The notes under the pieces: model-generated | The model's input: only the letters and a program-made list of their open reading frames with translations | Told to the model about the DNA's origin: nothing | Database searches by the model: none | Part shown: piece after piece, positions 32,423 to 41,661 of the stretch | How positions within the stretch are numbered: the stretch's first letter is position 1 | Layout: each line of letters starts with the position of its first letter | Program-made: the position numbers and the translations under genes | Assembly (NCBI RefSeq): GCF_017355955.1 | Contig: NZ_JAFFID010000001.1 | Coordinates: 372,001 to 436,000, forward strand | DNA length: 64,000 nucleotides | Origin: Sabulibacter ruber | GTDB lineage: Bacteria > Bacteroidota > Bacteroidia > Cytophagales > Hymenobacteraceae | Direction of reading: 5' to 3'

Positions 32423-33649
32423 TTAATAGTTATATACCCAAAGTTCATTGCTGATTTTAGAGCGCAACGCCGGTAGAGCTGCAAAGGCTTCGGCCTCGGT
32501 AGCAAAATCCGCTACAGAAACACGCTGCCGTTTCTTATCATATTTAGAATTGATGATCTTCGCTTTGAATCCCTTCTTAAGTAGCTGCTTCTGGTTGATG
32601 CTGGCATAGCCGTTAGTGACATCAAACACACCCATGATGACGTAAAAACGCCCTGTCTTGTAATTAATTGTTTTGCTGGAGGCCTTTGTAGCAGGTTTTG
32701 TGGCAAGCTCTTTTTCGGCTACTTTTTCAGATTTAGCTTCAAACGCTGGGGCCGATGCTTCTTTCTCAGCAGCAGGTGTTGCACTTACATGGGATTCTTC
32801 AACCTTTACTTTAGCCGGTGTTTCAGCTACTGTGGGCTGAGGAGTTGTAGCTGTTTCCGGGGTACTTTTCGGGAAAGCAGCCAAAAGCGAATCCTCGGTG
32901 GCCAGTTCTTCTTCAATGGAAGGTTCAGCCGGCAAGGTTGACTTATATTGTTCCGCTAACTGAGCCTGCTCAAATGGGTCTACTTCAGCGGTTTGTGGCT
33001 TGTTCTCAGCAATCGTAGAAGCGTTTTCTGAGGTAGAAAGCAGCGTTACCGGGTTCAGGGAACTAAGGGCCACATCGCTCTTCAGGGAAAGCAGGTAAAT
33101 GCCGGCAATGGAAAGTCCGCCAAGCACCAGGCTGGCGCCTACGCGGTATAGTTTGCGGAAGCGGCCGGTTTTCTTTTCTTGCGGTTGCGTTGGCTGGTCC
33201 TGGTAGTTGCCCCGCAACACCAGGGTTTCTTTCCCGGCAATGGGCTTGGCCACCAACTCGGGCAAGCCAAAGGAATTCTCCAGGAAGTTGTCGCTTTCCA
33301 GGTTCTCAAACACCACCTTGCGCTCAGCGTTGTAGCGGAAAACGCCCACGTCTTGCAGCTCAAAACGGTGCTGGGTTAATAACTGGTGTTTCAGTTCCTG
33401 CACAAAATCTGCTACGGCAACCTGCGCCTGCTGCATAGGCCACTTCTGCTTCTGGGCCAACGTGGAGATCAGCAACCCATCATTCACTTTGAGCTGCTCA
33501 TTGAAAGCAACCCTTTTGGAAGGCGGCGTAAACGTATGTTTCACCGGATGGATTTTTGCAGGCGCATAATGCGTGATCAACCCCCCAAAGTCTGGGATGA
33601 TCACGCAGTCATACGCGTATAGCAGAGATTTAATGTGGCTTTGAACCAT
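32423..33649 (-). CDS. HU-CCDC81 and SPOR domain protein
   Basis: 408 residues. The N-terminal HU-like domain (about 1-135: LLYAYDCVIIPDFGGLITHY, LLISTLAQKQKW, DVGVFRYNAERKVVFEN) is the bacterial HU-CCDC81 type. One membrane helix follows (about 178-195, LVLGGLSIAGIYLLSL), then an acidic, Ala/Glu/Thr-rich linker, then a C-terminal SPOR domain (about 330-408, FYVIMGVFDVTNGYASINQK) that binds denuded peptidoglycan. The topology places the HU-like part inside and SPOR in the periplasm, typical of Bacteroidota division/envelope proteins. It is translationally coupled to exbB. Confidence 0.88.
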   Translation of the reverse strand: MVQSHIKSLLYAYDCVIIPDFGGLITHYAPAKIHPVKHTFTPPSKRVAFNEQLKVNDGLLISTLAQKQKWPMQQAQVAVADFVQELKHQLLTQHRFELQDVGVFRYNAERKVVFENLESDNFLENSFGLPELVAKPIAGKETLVLRGNYQDQPTQPQEKKTGRFRKLYRVGASLVLGGLSIAGIYLLSLKSDVALSSLNPVTLLSTSENASTIAENKPQTAEVDPFEQAQLAEQYKSTLPAEPSIEEELATEDSLLAAFPKSTPETATTPQPTVAETPAKVKVEESHVSATPAAEKEASAPAFEAKSEKVAEKELATKPATKASSKTINYKTGRFYVIMGVFDVTNGYASINQKQLLKKGFKAKIINSKYDKKRQRVSVADFATEAEAFAALPALRSKISNELWVYNY

Positions 33650-33656
33650 GTTGTTT

Positions 33657-35327
33657 TTAGAATGAATACGTTAGCCCGCCAATGAAGGAAATTCCCTGGC
33701 TAGGATAATTCACAAAACGCTGGTACTTGCTGCCCAGGAGATTGTTCCCCATCAGGAACGCCGAGAAACGTGGGGTAAAGCGGTAATCGCCTTTCAGATT
33801 CAGGTCCACAATACTATCGGTCTCCTGCAACACCTTTGTACCATCCGCGCGGGTTATCTCCCCGAACGAACTGCTAATATAGTAAAGTTCACTGTTCAAG
33901 AGAATCTTGTCTGAAAGATTAAATGTCCCGAAGGCGGTCACCACCATGTCTGGCCGGTGAAACGGCTCACGCAATGAGGCAGTTGTGTATTTATTGTTCT
34001 CCACTTTGAGGCCCAGCCGCAGGTTTTCAGACTGGTTATAGGTCAGCTGCCCGAAGAACTGGAACACCTTGGTCACCCCATCATCATACAGTACGTCAAA
34101 CTTAGAGGAGTCTGCCACGGCATTGTTGTAGAAGTACAGGTTACGGTAATTCTGCACCGCTACCCGCCCGGTAAACTGCAGGTACTTGCTGATGCTACCA
34201 GTTACACCGCCGTACACCTCCAGGCCTTTGTTTACATCGGCAATCCGCACATTCTGGTTCAGCCATGGGTTTTCCTTGCTTAGGGAGTACAGAGTAGTCC
34301 TTTGCAAGTCTCCGGTGGCTCCCCCAAAAATGCTCAGTTTGTCTTTGATGATCTGGTAATTGGCTTCTATGGCTGGGTACAGGTTGAACTTACGGGCATC
34401 ATTGATGGTGTCTCCGGTGTAGGCAATGGTAGCTCCTAAGATTACTCCAAGGTTCTCGGTTTTGAGGGCATATGCCGGGCGTACCTTGAAGAAGCCTCTG
34501 CTGTAAGTATCATTCCCTTTAAGGCTGGTATACGCCAGGTCCAGGTCAACCAGCACCTGGGAGGTTTCGCTCAGGTCGTAGGCCGTTTTCATGTTCCCGA
34601 ACACGTGGGTTTCCCGGGCGTTGAAGTCATCGCCGGTGTAGTTCAGGCCCACTCTCCCTTCGTAATTAAAGGGATTCTTGACATCGGAGAGGTTGTTCAA
34701 GGTACCCTCTACCACGAAGCGGTTATATACCTGTTTAATAGCGTTTTCGTCCAGCTCGGCTACGTTTTTGGTTCCGTAGAAATTGTTCTGGTCACGCTCG
34801 TACTTCAACCTTCCGCCTACGGTCACGTGACCGGAATACATCTCGCCGTTCGCCTGCACGTAACTGCTGGAAGAACCAGAATGCTCTACTGGGCCGTGGG
34901 CGGAGGAAAGGTGGCCTACCTGTGCCCCAAAGGAATACTTATCACTGCGCGTGTTGTGGAAGTAGCCTTTGCCGTAGAAGGTGCCGTAATTGCCAATGCC
35001 ACCTTTCACGTAGTTGCCCTGCTGTTTAGGCAGCGCTTCCTGTTCAACGGTTAACACCTTCATGGGCAGATTGATGTAGTGCTCCGGTAAACGGTATTCA
35101 TTAAACCGGTAGGTCACCTTGCGGTCTCCCAATTTGGGGGGCTGGATCAAGAACTTTTCAAAGTTCCGGTGTGCTTCCGGGAGCTCCAGCACCCGGTTCT
35201 TCTCCACTACAATCTCGGTGCTTTCTAATTTTGTGCCTTCGCCCCAACCCGTTTGAGCATGAGCGGCCGGAAGTAAGCCCAGCAAAAAGAGAGCAGATAT
35301 GCCTGCCCATTTTGTTGTGTTTCTCAT
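33657..35327 (-). CDS. Outer-membrane beta-barrel protein (TonB-dependent receptor-like)
   Basis: 556 residues. The signal peptide (1-24) ends in PAAHAQ. A short N-terminal region (EIVVEKNRVLELPEAHRNFEK) lacks a complete plug domain, and the rest alternates like a barrel (FSFGAQVGHLSS-type strands) and ends in Phe (FIGGLTYSF). It is smaller than normal TonB receptors (about 650-1000). It sits 3 bp after the TPR gene and 7 bp before the HU/SPOR gene, in an operon with ExbB-ExbD-TonB, so it probably partners that motor at the outer membrane. Confidence 0.8.
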   Translation of the reverse strand: MRNTTKWAGISALFLLGLLPAAHAQTGWGEGTKLESTEIVVEKNRVLELPEAHRNFEKFLIQPPKLGDRKVTYRFNEYRLPEHYINLPMKVLTVEQEALPKQQGNYVKGGIGNYGTFYGKGYFHNTRSDKYSFGAQVGHLSSAHGPVEHSGSSSSYVQANGEMYSGHVTVGGRLKYERDQNNFYGTKNVAELDENAIKQVYNRFVVEGTLNNLSDVKNPFNYEGRVGLNYTGDDFNARETHVFGNMKTAYDLSETSQVLVDLDLAYTSLKGNDTYSRGFFKVRPAYALKTENLGVILGATIAYTGDTINDARKFNLYPAIEANYQIIKDKLSIFGGATGDLQRTTLYSLSKENPWLNQNVRIADVNKGLEVYGGVTGSISKYLQFTGRVAVQNYRNLYFYNNAVADSSKFDVLYDDGVTKVFQFFGQLTYNQSENLRLGLKVENNKYTTASLREPFHRPDMVVTAFGTFNLSDKILLNSELYYISSSFGEITRADGTKVLQETDSIVDLNLKGDYRFTPRFSAFLMGNNLLGSKYQRFVNYPSQGISFIGGLTYSF

Positions 35328-35330
35328 TTC

Positions 35331-38300
35331 TTAGTTGTTGTTAGGGGTGTTAGACGGAGCCACACTATTTTCCAGTTCCGCCAACTTGGCTCGGGCTTCT
35401 GTTTTGATTTCTTCCAGCGGAGAGTTTTCAATGATAGAGTTCAACGTTGCTTTTGCCTGGAATGCCTCGTTCTGTGCAACGTAGACATCGGCTATCAGCA
35501 GGAAGGTTTTACCCAACCAAAGTTCATAATCCCCGAAGGTATTGCTGAATTCAAAGGCATGATCCAGGGCCTCTTTGTACTTCTTCTGTTTGAAGTAAAT
35601 CTCAGAAAGCAGGTAATGGGCCTCGGCTCCGTTAATGTCTGTGGCAGAAGTAGCCGCCGTCTGGAATTCCTTGGCCGCCTGGTCTAACCTACCCAGTGCG
35701 TAGCTGGCCTTGCCTCTGAACAGCAAGGCTGAATTGTAGGCGTTCAACGTTGCGTTACCCCGGGCAATCAACTCATCGGCAATCAGGATGGTGTTGTTGA
35801 AGTCATTGGTGAAGTAGAAGCTCTTCATCAGGCCCATCAAGGCATTGGCCTGTTCCTTCTTGTTCACGGCAAGGTCACGCAGGCGGGAGTAGAAGTTGGC
35901 GGCCTCAGTATAGTTGCCGTTTTCAAACTCCATGTCGGCGACCCGCTGAACGGCCTTGCTCAGGTACTCAGATTTTCCTTCAATGGCTACCTCTTTCAGG
36001 CTGCGCAAGGCATTGTCCTTGTCATTGCTGCGGAAGTAAGAATCACCCAGGAAATAACGGGCATTTGGCACGGAAGCACTAGCCGGATAGTTCTTCAGGA
36101 AACCTTCAAACTTAGGGATAGCCTGCTTGTATTTCTCGTTGAAATATAAAGATTTGGCGGCTTCAAATTCAACGCTTTCTGTAGCATTGCTTTCGGGGTT
36201 GGCCGCTTTGTATTTCTCCAGATAGGTATCCAACTGCTCGGTCTGATTAGATGCTCCCAACGCCTCCTGCAAGCTGTACAGGGCATTGTTGGAGATTGGG
36301 TTGGTAGGGTACTGATCAATCACCCGCTTGAAGTCGGCAATGGCCTCGTTCTGCCGGCGAAGGTTCATGTACGCCACCCCACGCTTTTGCAGGGCATTCG
36401 GCACCAGAGTGCTGGTTGAATAGTTATCTATCAGATCACTGAACGAAGCGATGGCCGGAGCATAGTTGGAGTTTTCGAAATCAATGATCCCTTTCTGGTA
36501 TACCGCGTCATCGGCGTAGCGTGACTTAGGATAAGATTTCAAGAGTGTCTGCAAGCTTTGTATAGCCTGGTCGCGGCGATTGGTGAGGTTATAGACCGCT
36601 CCTTTCTGGAAATGCACGTAATCGGCATCCGGGGTGCGGGCGGCCAATGCCTGGTCATAGTAACTCAGGGCTTGGGTATAATCCTTAGACACGTAGTAGC
36701 AATCAGCCAGGCGGATCATGGCATCGGTATAGTTCGGATTGCCCGCCTTGATGGTATTATCGCTCAGGTACGCTTTGAAGTGAACCAACGCCTTCTCGTA
36801 TTGCTTCTCGTTATAGTACCCGTACCCAATGCCGTACCGTGATTTCACGTAGAACTCGGTGCGTCCGGAATTAGGTGTCTGGAAAACGGCCGCGTAGCTG
36901 TTAATGGCCTGCGACCAGCGCTGCCCAATAGAATAGGCCTCGCCTTTCAGGAAGTGACTGCCGGCCTCAATCTCTTTATCATACGGGAAGCCCAATGATT
37001 TATCCAGCATGGCCACGGCCTGCTGGAACAATTGGTCATTGTAAAGTTTAACCCCCTGGTAGTAAGTTACCCGTTGGTAGGTCTCGTTGATGCGGTGGCT
37101 GCGTTTAGGCAGTTTCTCAATGTGCTGGATGGCCTCCAGGTAGTTGCTGGAATTGAGGTAAGCCTCGCTCAGGATGTCATCGGCCTCGTCACTAAACCTT
37201 GAATCAGGAAAGTCTTTGTTGAACGAAGCCAGGGAGTTAATCACTTCAGAGAAGTTGCCCAGTTCATAATTAACCTGCGCATACTTAACTGTGGCACCTT
37301 CCTTAACGCTCTTGTCTATGTTCAGCTTACGGGCCTGGTCAAAAGCGCCCAGGGCAAACTGCTTGTTGTTCTCTTTGAGGTAACTCAACCCCAGATGGTA
37401 GGAAGCATTCTGCCCCAGTGAGTCTGAGTTGAACGCAACGGCTTTCAGATTCTGGATGGCACTCTTGAAATCATTGTTCTTGTAGTCGGCAATACCCATT
37501 TTGTATTGCACGGTCTTGTCCAGTGATTTCTTGCCTTTGGCGTATCCCTTGAAATACTTTGAAGCCGTTTTGAAATCATTACGCTGAAAATAGGCATCGC
37601 CCACCAGCAGCTCAATCTCCTCGGGGTTCTGCACGGGCGGAGTTAAGCCCAGGGATTTTTCCCCGTAGCTGATTACCTCGGCAAAGTTTTTCTCTTTGTA
37701 CAGAACCTCGGTGAGCATGTACGGTACCGCAGCACGGTACGTCTCACTTTGCTCGGCCACTTTCAGGTCCAGCTTGGCACCAATGTAATCACCCTCGCGG
37801 TACGCCAGGTAACCGGCGTAGTAACTGGAGGCGTGTGCATACTGGTGGTTGCCGCGTTTGTTCCGGTCAAACAGTTCTTTGGCTTTGGCGTAGTTCTTCT
37901 TGGAGAAATAAGAATAGCCTAATTTGAAATCAGCCTCTTTGAGTTGGTTTTCATCCAGCCGGTCAGCGGGAGCTTTCTCCAGGTACTCAATGGCCTTGTC
38001 ATAGTTGCGGCTGTCAAAGAAAGTGGTACCTAATTCAAAGAAAGCGGTGGCTGCCTTGGGGTGCGTGGGGAACCGGGATGCGAACTGAAGAACCAACTGC
38101 TCTGCATCTGGATGGAACAGGTTCAGCCCGCTGATGGCGTAGTAGTACTGGGCATCGGCGGTTTTCTGCGGATCATTGATGAGCCGGATGTACTCAGCAA
38201 ACGCCTGTTGGGCGGCACCGTACTTTTCGCGGTCATACAATTCTAATCCTTCATGAAAGAAGCGCTCCTCTGAACGGAAGTTAAGCGGCTGCTGCGCGTG

Positions 38301-38360
38301 CGCAACCTGAGCCCCTCCCATTAAGGCGGTAGCCAAGGCTAACTTGTGAGGTAGTTTCAT
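35331..38360 (-). CDS. Large tetratricopeptide-repeat protein
   Basis: 1009 residues from the ATG at 38360 (MKLPHKLALATALMGG) with a signal peptide ending VAHAQ. The rest is made of TPR units of about 34 residues, for example ADAQYYYAISGLNLF, YDKAIEYLEKAP, YAKAKELFDRNKRG and YEKALVHFKAYL, some 20 or more in all. The protein is exported and probably a periplasmic or surface scaffold. First gene of the envelope operon; it is followed by the barrel protein after 3 bp. Large TPR proteins of this kind occur with gliding and secretion machineries in the phylum, but I see no specific match. Confidence 0.85.
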   Translation of the reverse strand: MKLPHKLALATALMGGAQVAHAQQPLNFRSEERFFHEGLELYDREKYGAAQQAFAEYIRLINDPQKTADAQYYYAISGLNLFHPDAEQLVLQFASRFPTHPKAATAFFELGTTFFDSRNYDKAIEYLEKAPADRLDENQLKEADFKLGYSYFSKKNYAKAKELFDRNKRGNHQYAHASSYYAGYLAYREGDYIGAKLDLKVAEQSETYRAAVPYMLTEVLYKEKNFAEVISYGEKSLGLTPPVQNPEEIELLVGDAYFQRNDFKTASKYFKGYAKGKKSLDKTVQYKMGIADYKNNDFKSAIQNLKAVAFNSDSLGQNASYHLGLSYLKENNKQFALGAFDQARKLNIDKSVKEGATVKYAQVNYELGNFSEVINSLASFNKDFPDSRFSDEADDILSEAYLNSSNYLEAIQHIEKLPKRSHRINETYQRVTYYQGVKLYNDQLFQQAVAMLDKSLGFPYDKEIEAGSHFLKGEAYSIGQRWSQAINSYAAVFQTPNSGRTEFYVKSRYGIGYGYYNEKQYEKALVHFKAYLSDNTIKAGNPNYTDAMIRLADCYYVSKDYTQALSYYDQALAARTPDADYVHFQKGAVYNLTNRRDQAIQSLQTLLKSYPKSRYADDAVYQKGIIDFENSNYAPAIASFSDLIDNYSTSTLVPNALQKRGVAYMNLRRQNEAIADFKRVIDQYPTNPISNNALYSLQEALGASNQTEQLDTYLEKYKAANPESNATESVEFEAAKSLYFNEKYKQAIPKFEGFLKNYPASASVPNARYFLGDSYFRSNDKDNALRSLKEVAIEGKSEYLSKAVQRVADMEFENGNYTEAANFYSRLRDLAVNKKEQANALMGLMKSFYFTNDFNNTILIADELIARGNATLNAYNSALLFRGKASYALGRLDQAAKEFQTAATSATDINGAEAHYLLSEIYFKQKKYKEALDHAFEFSNTFGDYELWLGKTFLLIADVYVAQNEAFQAKATLNSIIENSPLEEIKTEARAKLAELENSVAPSNTPNNN

Positions 38361-38541
38361 AGGCAATTTAGGCTTAAGGCAATCATTCTCCGGAAAGCAA
38401 AGTCTGCTCCTGATAGACTGGCCCGTCCTTCAAAATTAGAAAAATTTGCGGGTTGGCAGAGCTTAATTTTTTAAGCGGGACCTCCTAGAACCCAACGAAT
38501 ATATAGTGATTTTAGCATTTAAGGCTGCTACAAAAATTCCT

Positions 38542-38577
38542 GTTTTGCGGCTGGTTTCAGTAAAGCAGCCCCAAAAC
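38542..38577. repeat. 36 bp palindromic repeat upstream of the TPR operon
   Basis: Starts GTTTTGCGGCTGGTTTCA and ends GCAGCCCCAAAAC; with the flanking T and A the 17 bp arms match at 15 positions. It is nearly identical to the copy at 48982-49017. It lies just past the holA stop and may end holA transcription. Confidence 0.75.
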
Positions 38578-38582
38578 AACTA

Positions 38583-39635
38583 TTAGTTGAGCACCGGAAT
38601 TGGATGCAAGATCTTAAACACCAATTCCTTCAGAATGGCCGAATCGCTCAGGGCCCCGCCTTCAATACCTTTGCTTTGTAAATCGGCTTTGTGAAGGAAG
38701 GTGATGATCTGCAGCACCCGCCGGTACGGATACACCCGCAGGGCCTGCATGTACTCTTTAGCCAGAAATCCGCGGTTGCCTAGCTCCTTTGCCACTGTCT
38801 GCTCGGTAATCTGGGGCAGCAGGTGTAAGGTCATCAGCTTAGAGAAAAAAGAGAACAGCAACACCAGGTTAGGGATGAGCGGATTGTCTTTGGGGTTGGA
38901 CTCAAAGTAATTCAGGATGCGGTTGGCCTTCAGCACATCTTGCCGCACTAGGGCGTTCTGCAGTTCAAAAATGTTATATTCTTTGCTGATGCCGATGTTC
39001 TCCTGCACCAGTCCTTCATCTATGGTCTGGCCCGGCTTCAGGTTGATGGACAGCTTCTCAATCTCATTGGCCAACCGGGACAGATCTGACCCGATGAACT
39101 CCGCCAGCATCATGACGGCCTGTGGAGTGGCCAGCAGGTTCTTGCTCTTAATAAATTGGGTGATCCAGGCGGGCACCTGGTTGTCATAGAGCTTCTTGGT
39201 AGTCAGGAATACCGCCTGCTTGCTCAACAGTTTCCCAAGGCGCTTACGGCCATCTACGGTTTTATGCTTGTGGCAGAACACCAGAATGGTAGAAGGCAGC
39301 GGGTTAGTCAGGTACGCTTCCAACTGCTTGGCGGCGGGGTCTTTCTCCGGATCGGCTTCCAGGTTGGGGAGGTTCTGCGCTTCCTTCACAATCACCACCT
39401 GTTTGTCAGACATCATGGGGAACCGCTTGGCCTGCAGCAGCACGGTAGGCACATCGGTGTCTTTGCCGTACATCACTACCTGGTTGAAGCCTTTCTCCAT
39501 GTCATTGAGGGCGTGCGCTTCAATGTAATCTGAGATGAGATCTATGTAGTACGGTTCATCGCCCTGCAGGAAATACACCGGGGCGAATTCACGGTTCTTG
39601 AGTTGCTTCAGGATGTCTTCTGCGGTAAGCGCCAT
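38583..39635 (-). CDS. holA: HolA: DNA polymerase III delta subunit
   Basis: 350 residues, the usual length for the clamp-loader delta subunit. It begins MALTAEDILKQLKNREFAPV and continues YFLQGDEPYYIDLISDYIEA, followed by AKRFPMMSDKQVVIVKEAQN and LAEFIGSDLSRLANEIEKLS. It opens the sliding clamp with the tau/gamma complex. It is monocistronic, between the tyrS promoter region and the TPR operon. Confidence 0.93.
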   Translation of the reverse strand: MALTAEDILKQLKNREFAPVYFLQGDEPYYIDLISDYIEAHALNDMEKGFNQVVMYGKDTDVPTVLLQAKRFPMMSDKQVVIVKEAQNLPNLEADPEKDPAAKQLEAYLTNPLPSTILVFCHKHKTVDGRKRLGKLLSKQAVFLTTKKLYDNQVPAWITQFIKSKNLLATPQAVMMLAEFIGSDLSRLANEIEKLSINLKPGQTIDEGLVQENIGISKEYNIFELQNALVRQDVLKANRILNYFESNPKDNPLIPNLVLLFSFFSKLMTLHLLPQITEQTVAKELGNRGFLAKEYMQALRVYPYRRVLQIITFLHKADLQSKGIEGGALSDSAILKELVFKILHPIPVLN

Positions 39636-39733
39636 GGGAAGATCTGGGATGGGAGGTTACTTCTATTGTTTCCCAAAGTTACCACACACGGGAAAGGAAT
39701 GCACCATTCCCTTCCACAAAATCTGACCTTTCT

Positions 39734-39769
39734 GTTTTAGGGCAGTTTTGACATAAACAGGGTGAAAAC
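39734..39769. repeat. 36 bp palindromic repeat in the holA-tyrS gap
   Basis: Starts GTTTTAGGGCAGTTTTG and ends AGGGTGAAAAC, flanked by TCT and AGA. The outer ends pair (TCTGTTTT/AAAACAGA) while the middle is mismatched. It lies between divergent genes, so it is not a terminator here. Confidence 0.55.
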
Positions 39770-39862
39770 AGATTCAGCAGATTGGTTGATTAAAGTTGCT
39801 TAATCCTCTTTTCTGCTATCATCTCAGTGAAGACACCCCTGCCATCATTTTAAAAAGTGGTG

Positions 39863-39870
39863 TATCTTTG
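39863..39870 (+). promoter_or_regulatory. -7 promoter element for tyrS
   Basis: TATCTTTG, exact TAnnTTTG, 22 bp before the tyrS ATG. No clear -33 element. A short leader of about 15 nt is implied. Confidence 0.5.
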
Positions 39871-39892
39871 GCACACGTAAACTTGAAGCCAC

Positions 39893-41197
39893 ATGAATTT
39901 AATTGAAGAACTGCGTTGGCGCGGCATGTTGCAAGACACCATGCCCGGAACCGAAGAACTACTGAACGCAGGCATGACCACCGCCTATATTGGGTTTGAC
40001 CCTACCGCCTCTTCCCTTCATATAGGCAACCTGGCCACCATTATGCTGTTGGTGCAGTTACAGCGGGCCGGCCACAAACCCATTGCTCTGGTAGGCGGTG
40101 CCACTGGTATGATCGGGGACCCCTCAGGGAAATCAGCGGAGCGTAACCTTTTGTCTGAAGAGGTGCTGCGCGCCAACCAGGAAGGCATCCGGAAACAACT
40201 GGAGAAGTTCCTGCAGTTTGACGGCGTAGAAAATGCCGCCGAGATCGTGAACAACTATGATTGGTTCAAGGAGTTCTCTTTCCTGGATTTCCTGCGCAAC
40301 GTGGGGAAGCACCTTACGGTGAATTACATGATGAAGAAAGAATCGGTGCAGAAGCGCATTACCGCCCAGGAAGGCGAGAACGGTGCCGAAGGTCTTTCTT
40401 TCACTGAGTTCTCTTACCAACTCCTGCAAGGCTACGATTACTATCACTTATACAAGCACAAGAACGTACGGCTGCAGATGGGCGGTTCTGACCAGTGGGG
40501 CAACATCACCTCCGGAACCGAGCTGATCCGCCGGATAGAAGGCGGCAAAGCCTACGCCCTTACCACTCCGCTGGTGACCAAAGCCGATGGCAGCAAGTTC
40601 GGTAAATCAGAGAGCGGGAACGTGTGGCTGGACCCTAACATGACCAGTCCGTACAAATTCTACCAGTTCTGGCTCAACGTTGCCGATGAAGAAGCCGAAA
40701 ACCTGGTGAAACGCTTTACGCTGCTGTCTCAGGAAGAGATTGCCGCTCTGGTAGCAGAGCACCAGCAAGCTCCTCACCTGCGCGTGTTGCAGAAAGCCCT
40801 GGCTAGAGAGGTAACCACCACCGTACATTCCAAGGAAGAATACGAAAGCGCCGTGGAGGCTTCGCAGATCCTCTTCGGGAAAGGCGATCTGGAAACGCTC
40901 CGCAACCTACCAGAGCAAACCTTGCTGGCGGTGTTTGAAGGCGTGCCGCAGATTGACGTTTCTAGAGACCAGTTGGCAGACGGAACCCAAGCCGTGGATT
41001 TCCTTTCTGAGCTTACCCAAAATCAGATCTTTGATTCTAAAGGAGAAGCAAAAAAAATGATTCAGAACGGTGGCGTGAGCATCAACCGTCAGAAGATTGG
41101 CCGCCCCGACGAAGCGCTCACCCAAGACCTTCTGCAGGGCAAATACCTGGTGGTGCAAAAAGGAAAGAAAAACTACTACCTGGTGAAAGCGGTGTAA
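39893..41197 (+). CDS. tyrS: TyrS: tyrosyl-tRNA synthetase
   Basis: 434 residues, class I synthetase of the TyrRS1 type. The HIGH-like motif is HIGN (43-46), the tyrosine site [17 protein letters not shown] and [10 protein letters not shown], the KMSKS-like motif KFGKSESGN, and the C-terminal S4 RNA-binding domain (about 365-434, [20 protein letters not shown]). The start is 22 bp after an exact -7 element. It ends at a strong terminator. Confidence 0.97.
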   Translation: MNLIEELRWRGMLQDTMPGTEELLNAGMTTAYIGFDPTASSLHIGNLATIMLLVQLQRAGHKPIALVGGATGMIGDPSGKSAERNLLSEEVLRANQEGIRKQLEKFLQFDGVENAAEIVNNYDWFKEFSFLDFLRNVGKHLTVNYMMKKESVQKRITAQEGENGAEGLSFTEFSYQLLQGYDYYHLYKHKNVRLQMGGSDQWGNITSGTELIRRIEGGKAYALTTPLVTKADGSKFGKSESGNVWLDPNMTSPYKFYQFWLNVADEEAENLVKRFTLLSQEEIAALVAEHQQAPHLRVLQKALAREVTTTVHSKEEYESAVEASQILFGKGDLETLRNLPEQTLLAVFEGVPQIDVSRDQLADGTQAVDFLSELTQNQIFDSKGEAKKMIQNGGVSINRQKIGRPDEALTQDLLQGKYLVVQKGKKNYYLVKAV

Positions 41198-41226
41198 CTC
41201 CTGCCCTTCCTAAGTCCTAAAATTAT

Positions 41227-41286
41227 AAACCCTCTGTTTCAAGCCTGATTTTAGAAAATCAAGCTTGAAACAGAGGGTTTTTTCTT
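41227..41286 (+). terminator. tyrS terminator containing palindromic repeat copy (41236-41271)
   Basis: AAACCCTCTGTTTCAAGC pairs with GCTTGAAACAGAGGGTTT, and an inner TGATTTT/AAAATCA continues the stem; a T run follows. The GTTTC...GAAAC core is exactly 36 bp. Confidence 0.88.
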
Positions 41287-41301
41287 TGTATAAAGACGTA
41301 A

Positions 41302-41331
41302 AAAAAGGTGGGGTTTTGGCCCCACCTTTTT
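41302..41331 (-). terminator. Terminator after the Hc1-like gene
   Basis: AAAAAGGTGGGG (41302-41313) pairs perfectly with CCCCACCTTTTT (41320-41331) around a 6 nt loop. It lies just beyond the minus-strand Hc1-like stop. Confidence 0.85.
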
Positions 41332-41361
41332 CTATAATATCTTATTTCACAGCAACTTATT

Positions 41362-41550
41362 TTATTTAGCAGCGCTCTCGCTGTTTTTCATGTCCTGAAC
41401 TTCCTTACGGATATCCTGGGCCATGTTCTTCAGATCCTGCATGCCTTTTCTTACACGAGTACCGGCAGCTGAATTCTTCTTCTCGTAGAATTTCTCGAAG
41501 TCACTCTCCAGAGAAAGAACCAGATCCTTAAGTTTGGAAAAATTGTTCAT
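41362..41550 (-). CDS. Histone H1-like Hc1-family protein
   Basis: 62 residues, Lys/Arg-rich with some acidic runs: LVLSLESDFEKFYEKKNSA then GTRVRKGMQDLKNMAQDIRK. This matches the small Bacteroidota members of the Hc1 family (PF07432), which resemble the chlamydial histone-like protein without its long basic tail. A role in DNA compaction or chromatin is presumed from the family, not shown. The gene has its own terminator. Confidence 0.8.
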   Translation of the reverse strand: MNNFSKLKDLVLSLESDFEKFYEKKNSAAGTRVRKGMQDLKNMAQDIRKEVQDMKNSESAAK

Positions 41551-41661
41551 TAGAGCTTGTTTTAATGGTTTAACATTTCGTTTAATGGCTCTAATATAGG
41601 AATTATAAAATAAGGTGCAAAAAAATTAGCGTTTGTATTATTTTATTAAGGATGCCTTTTT

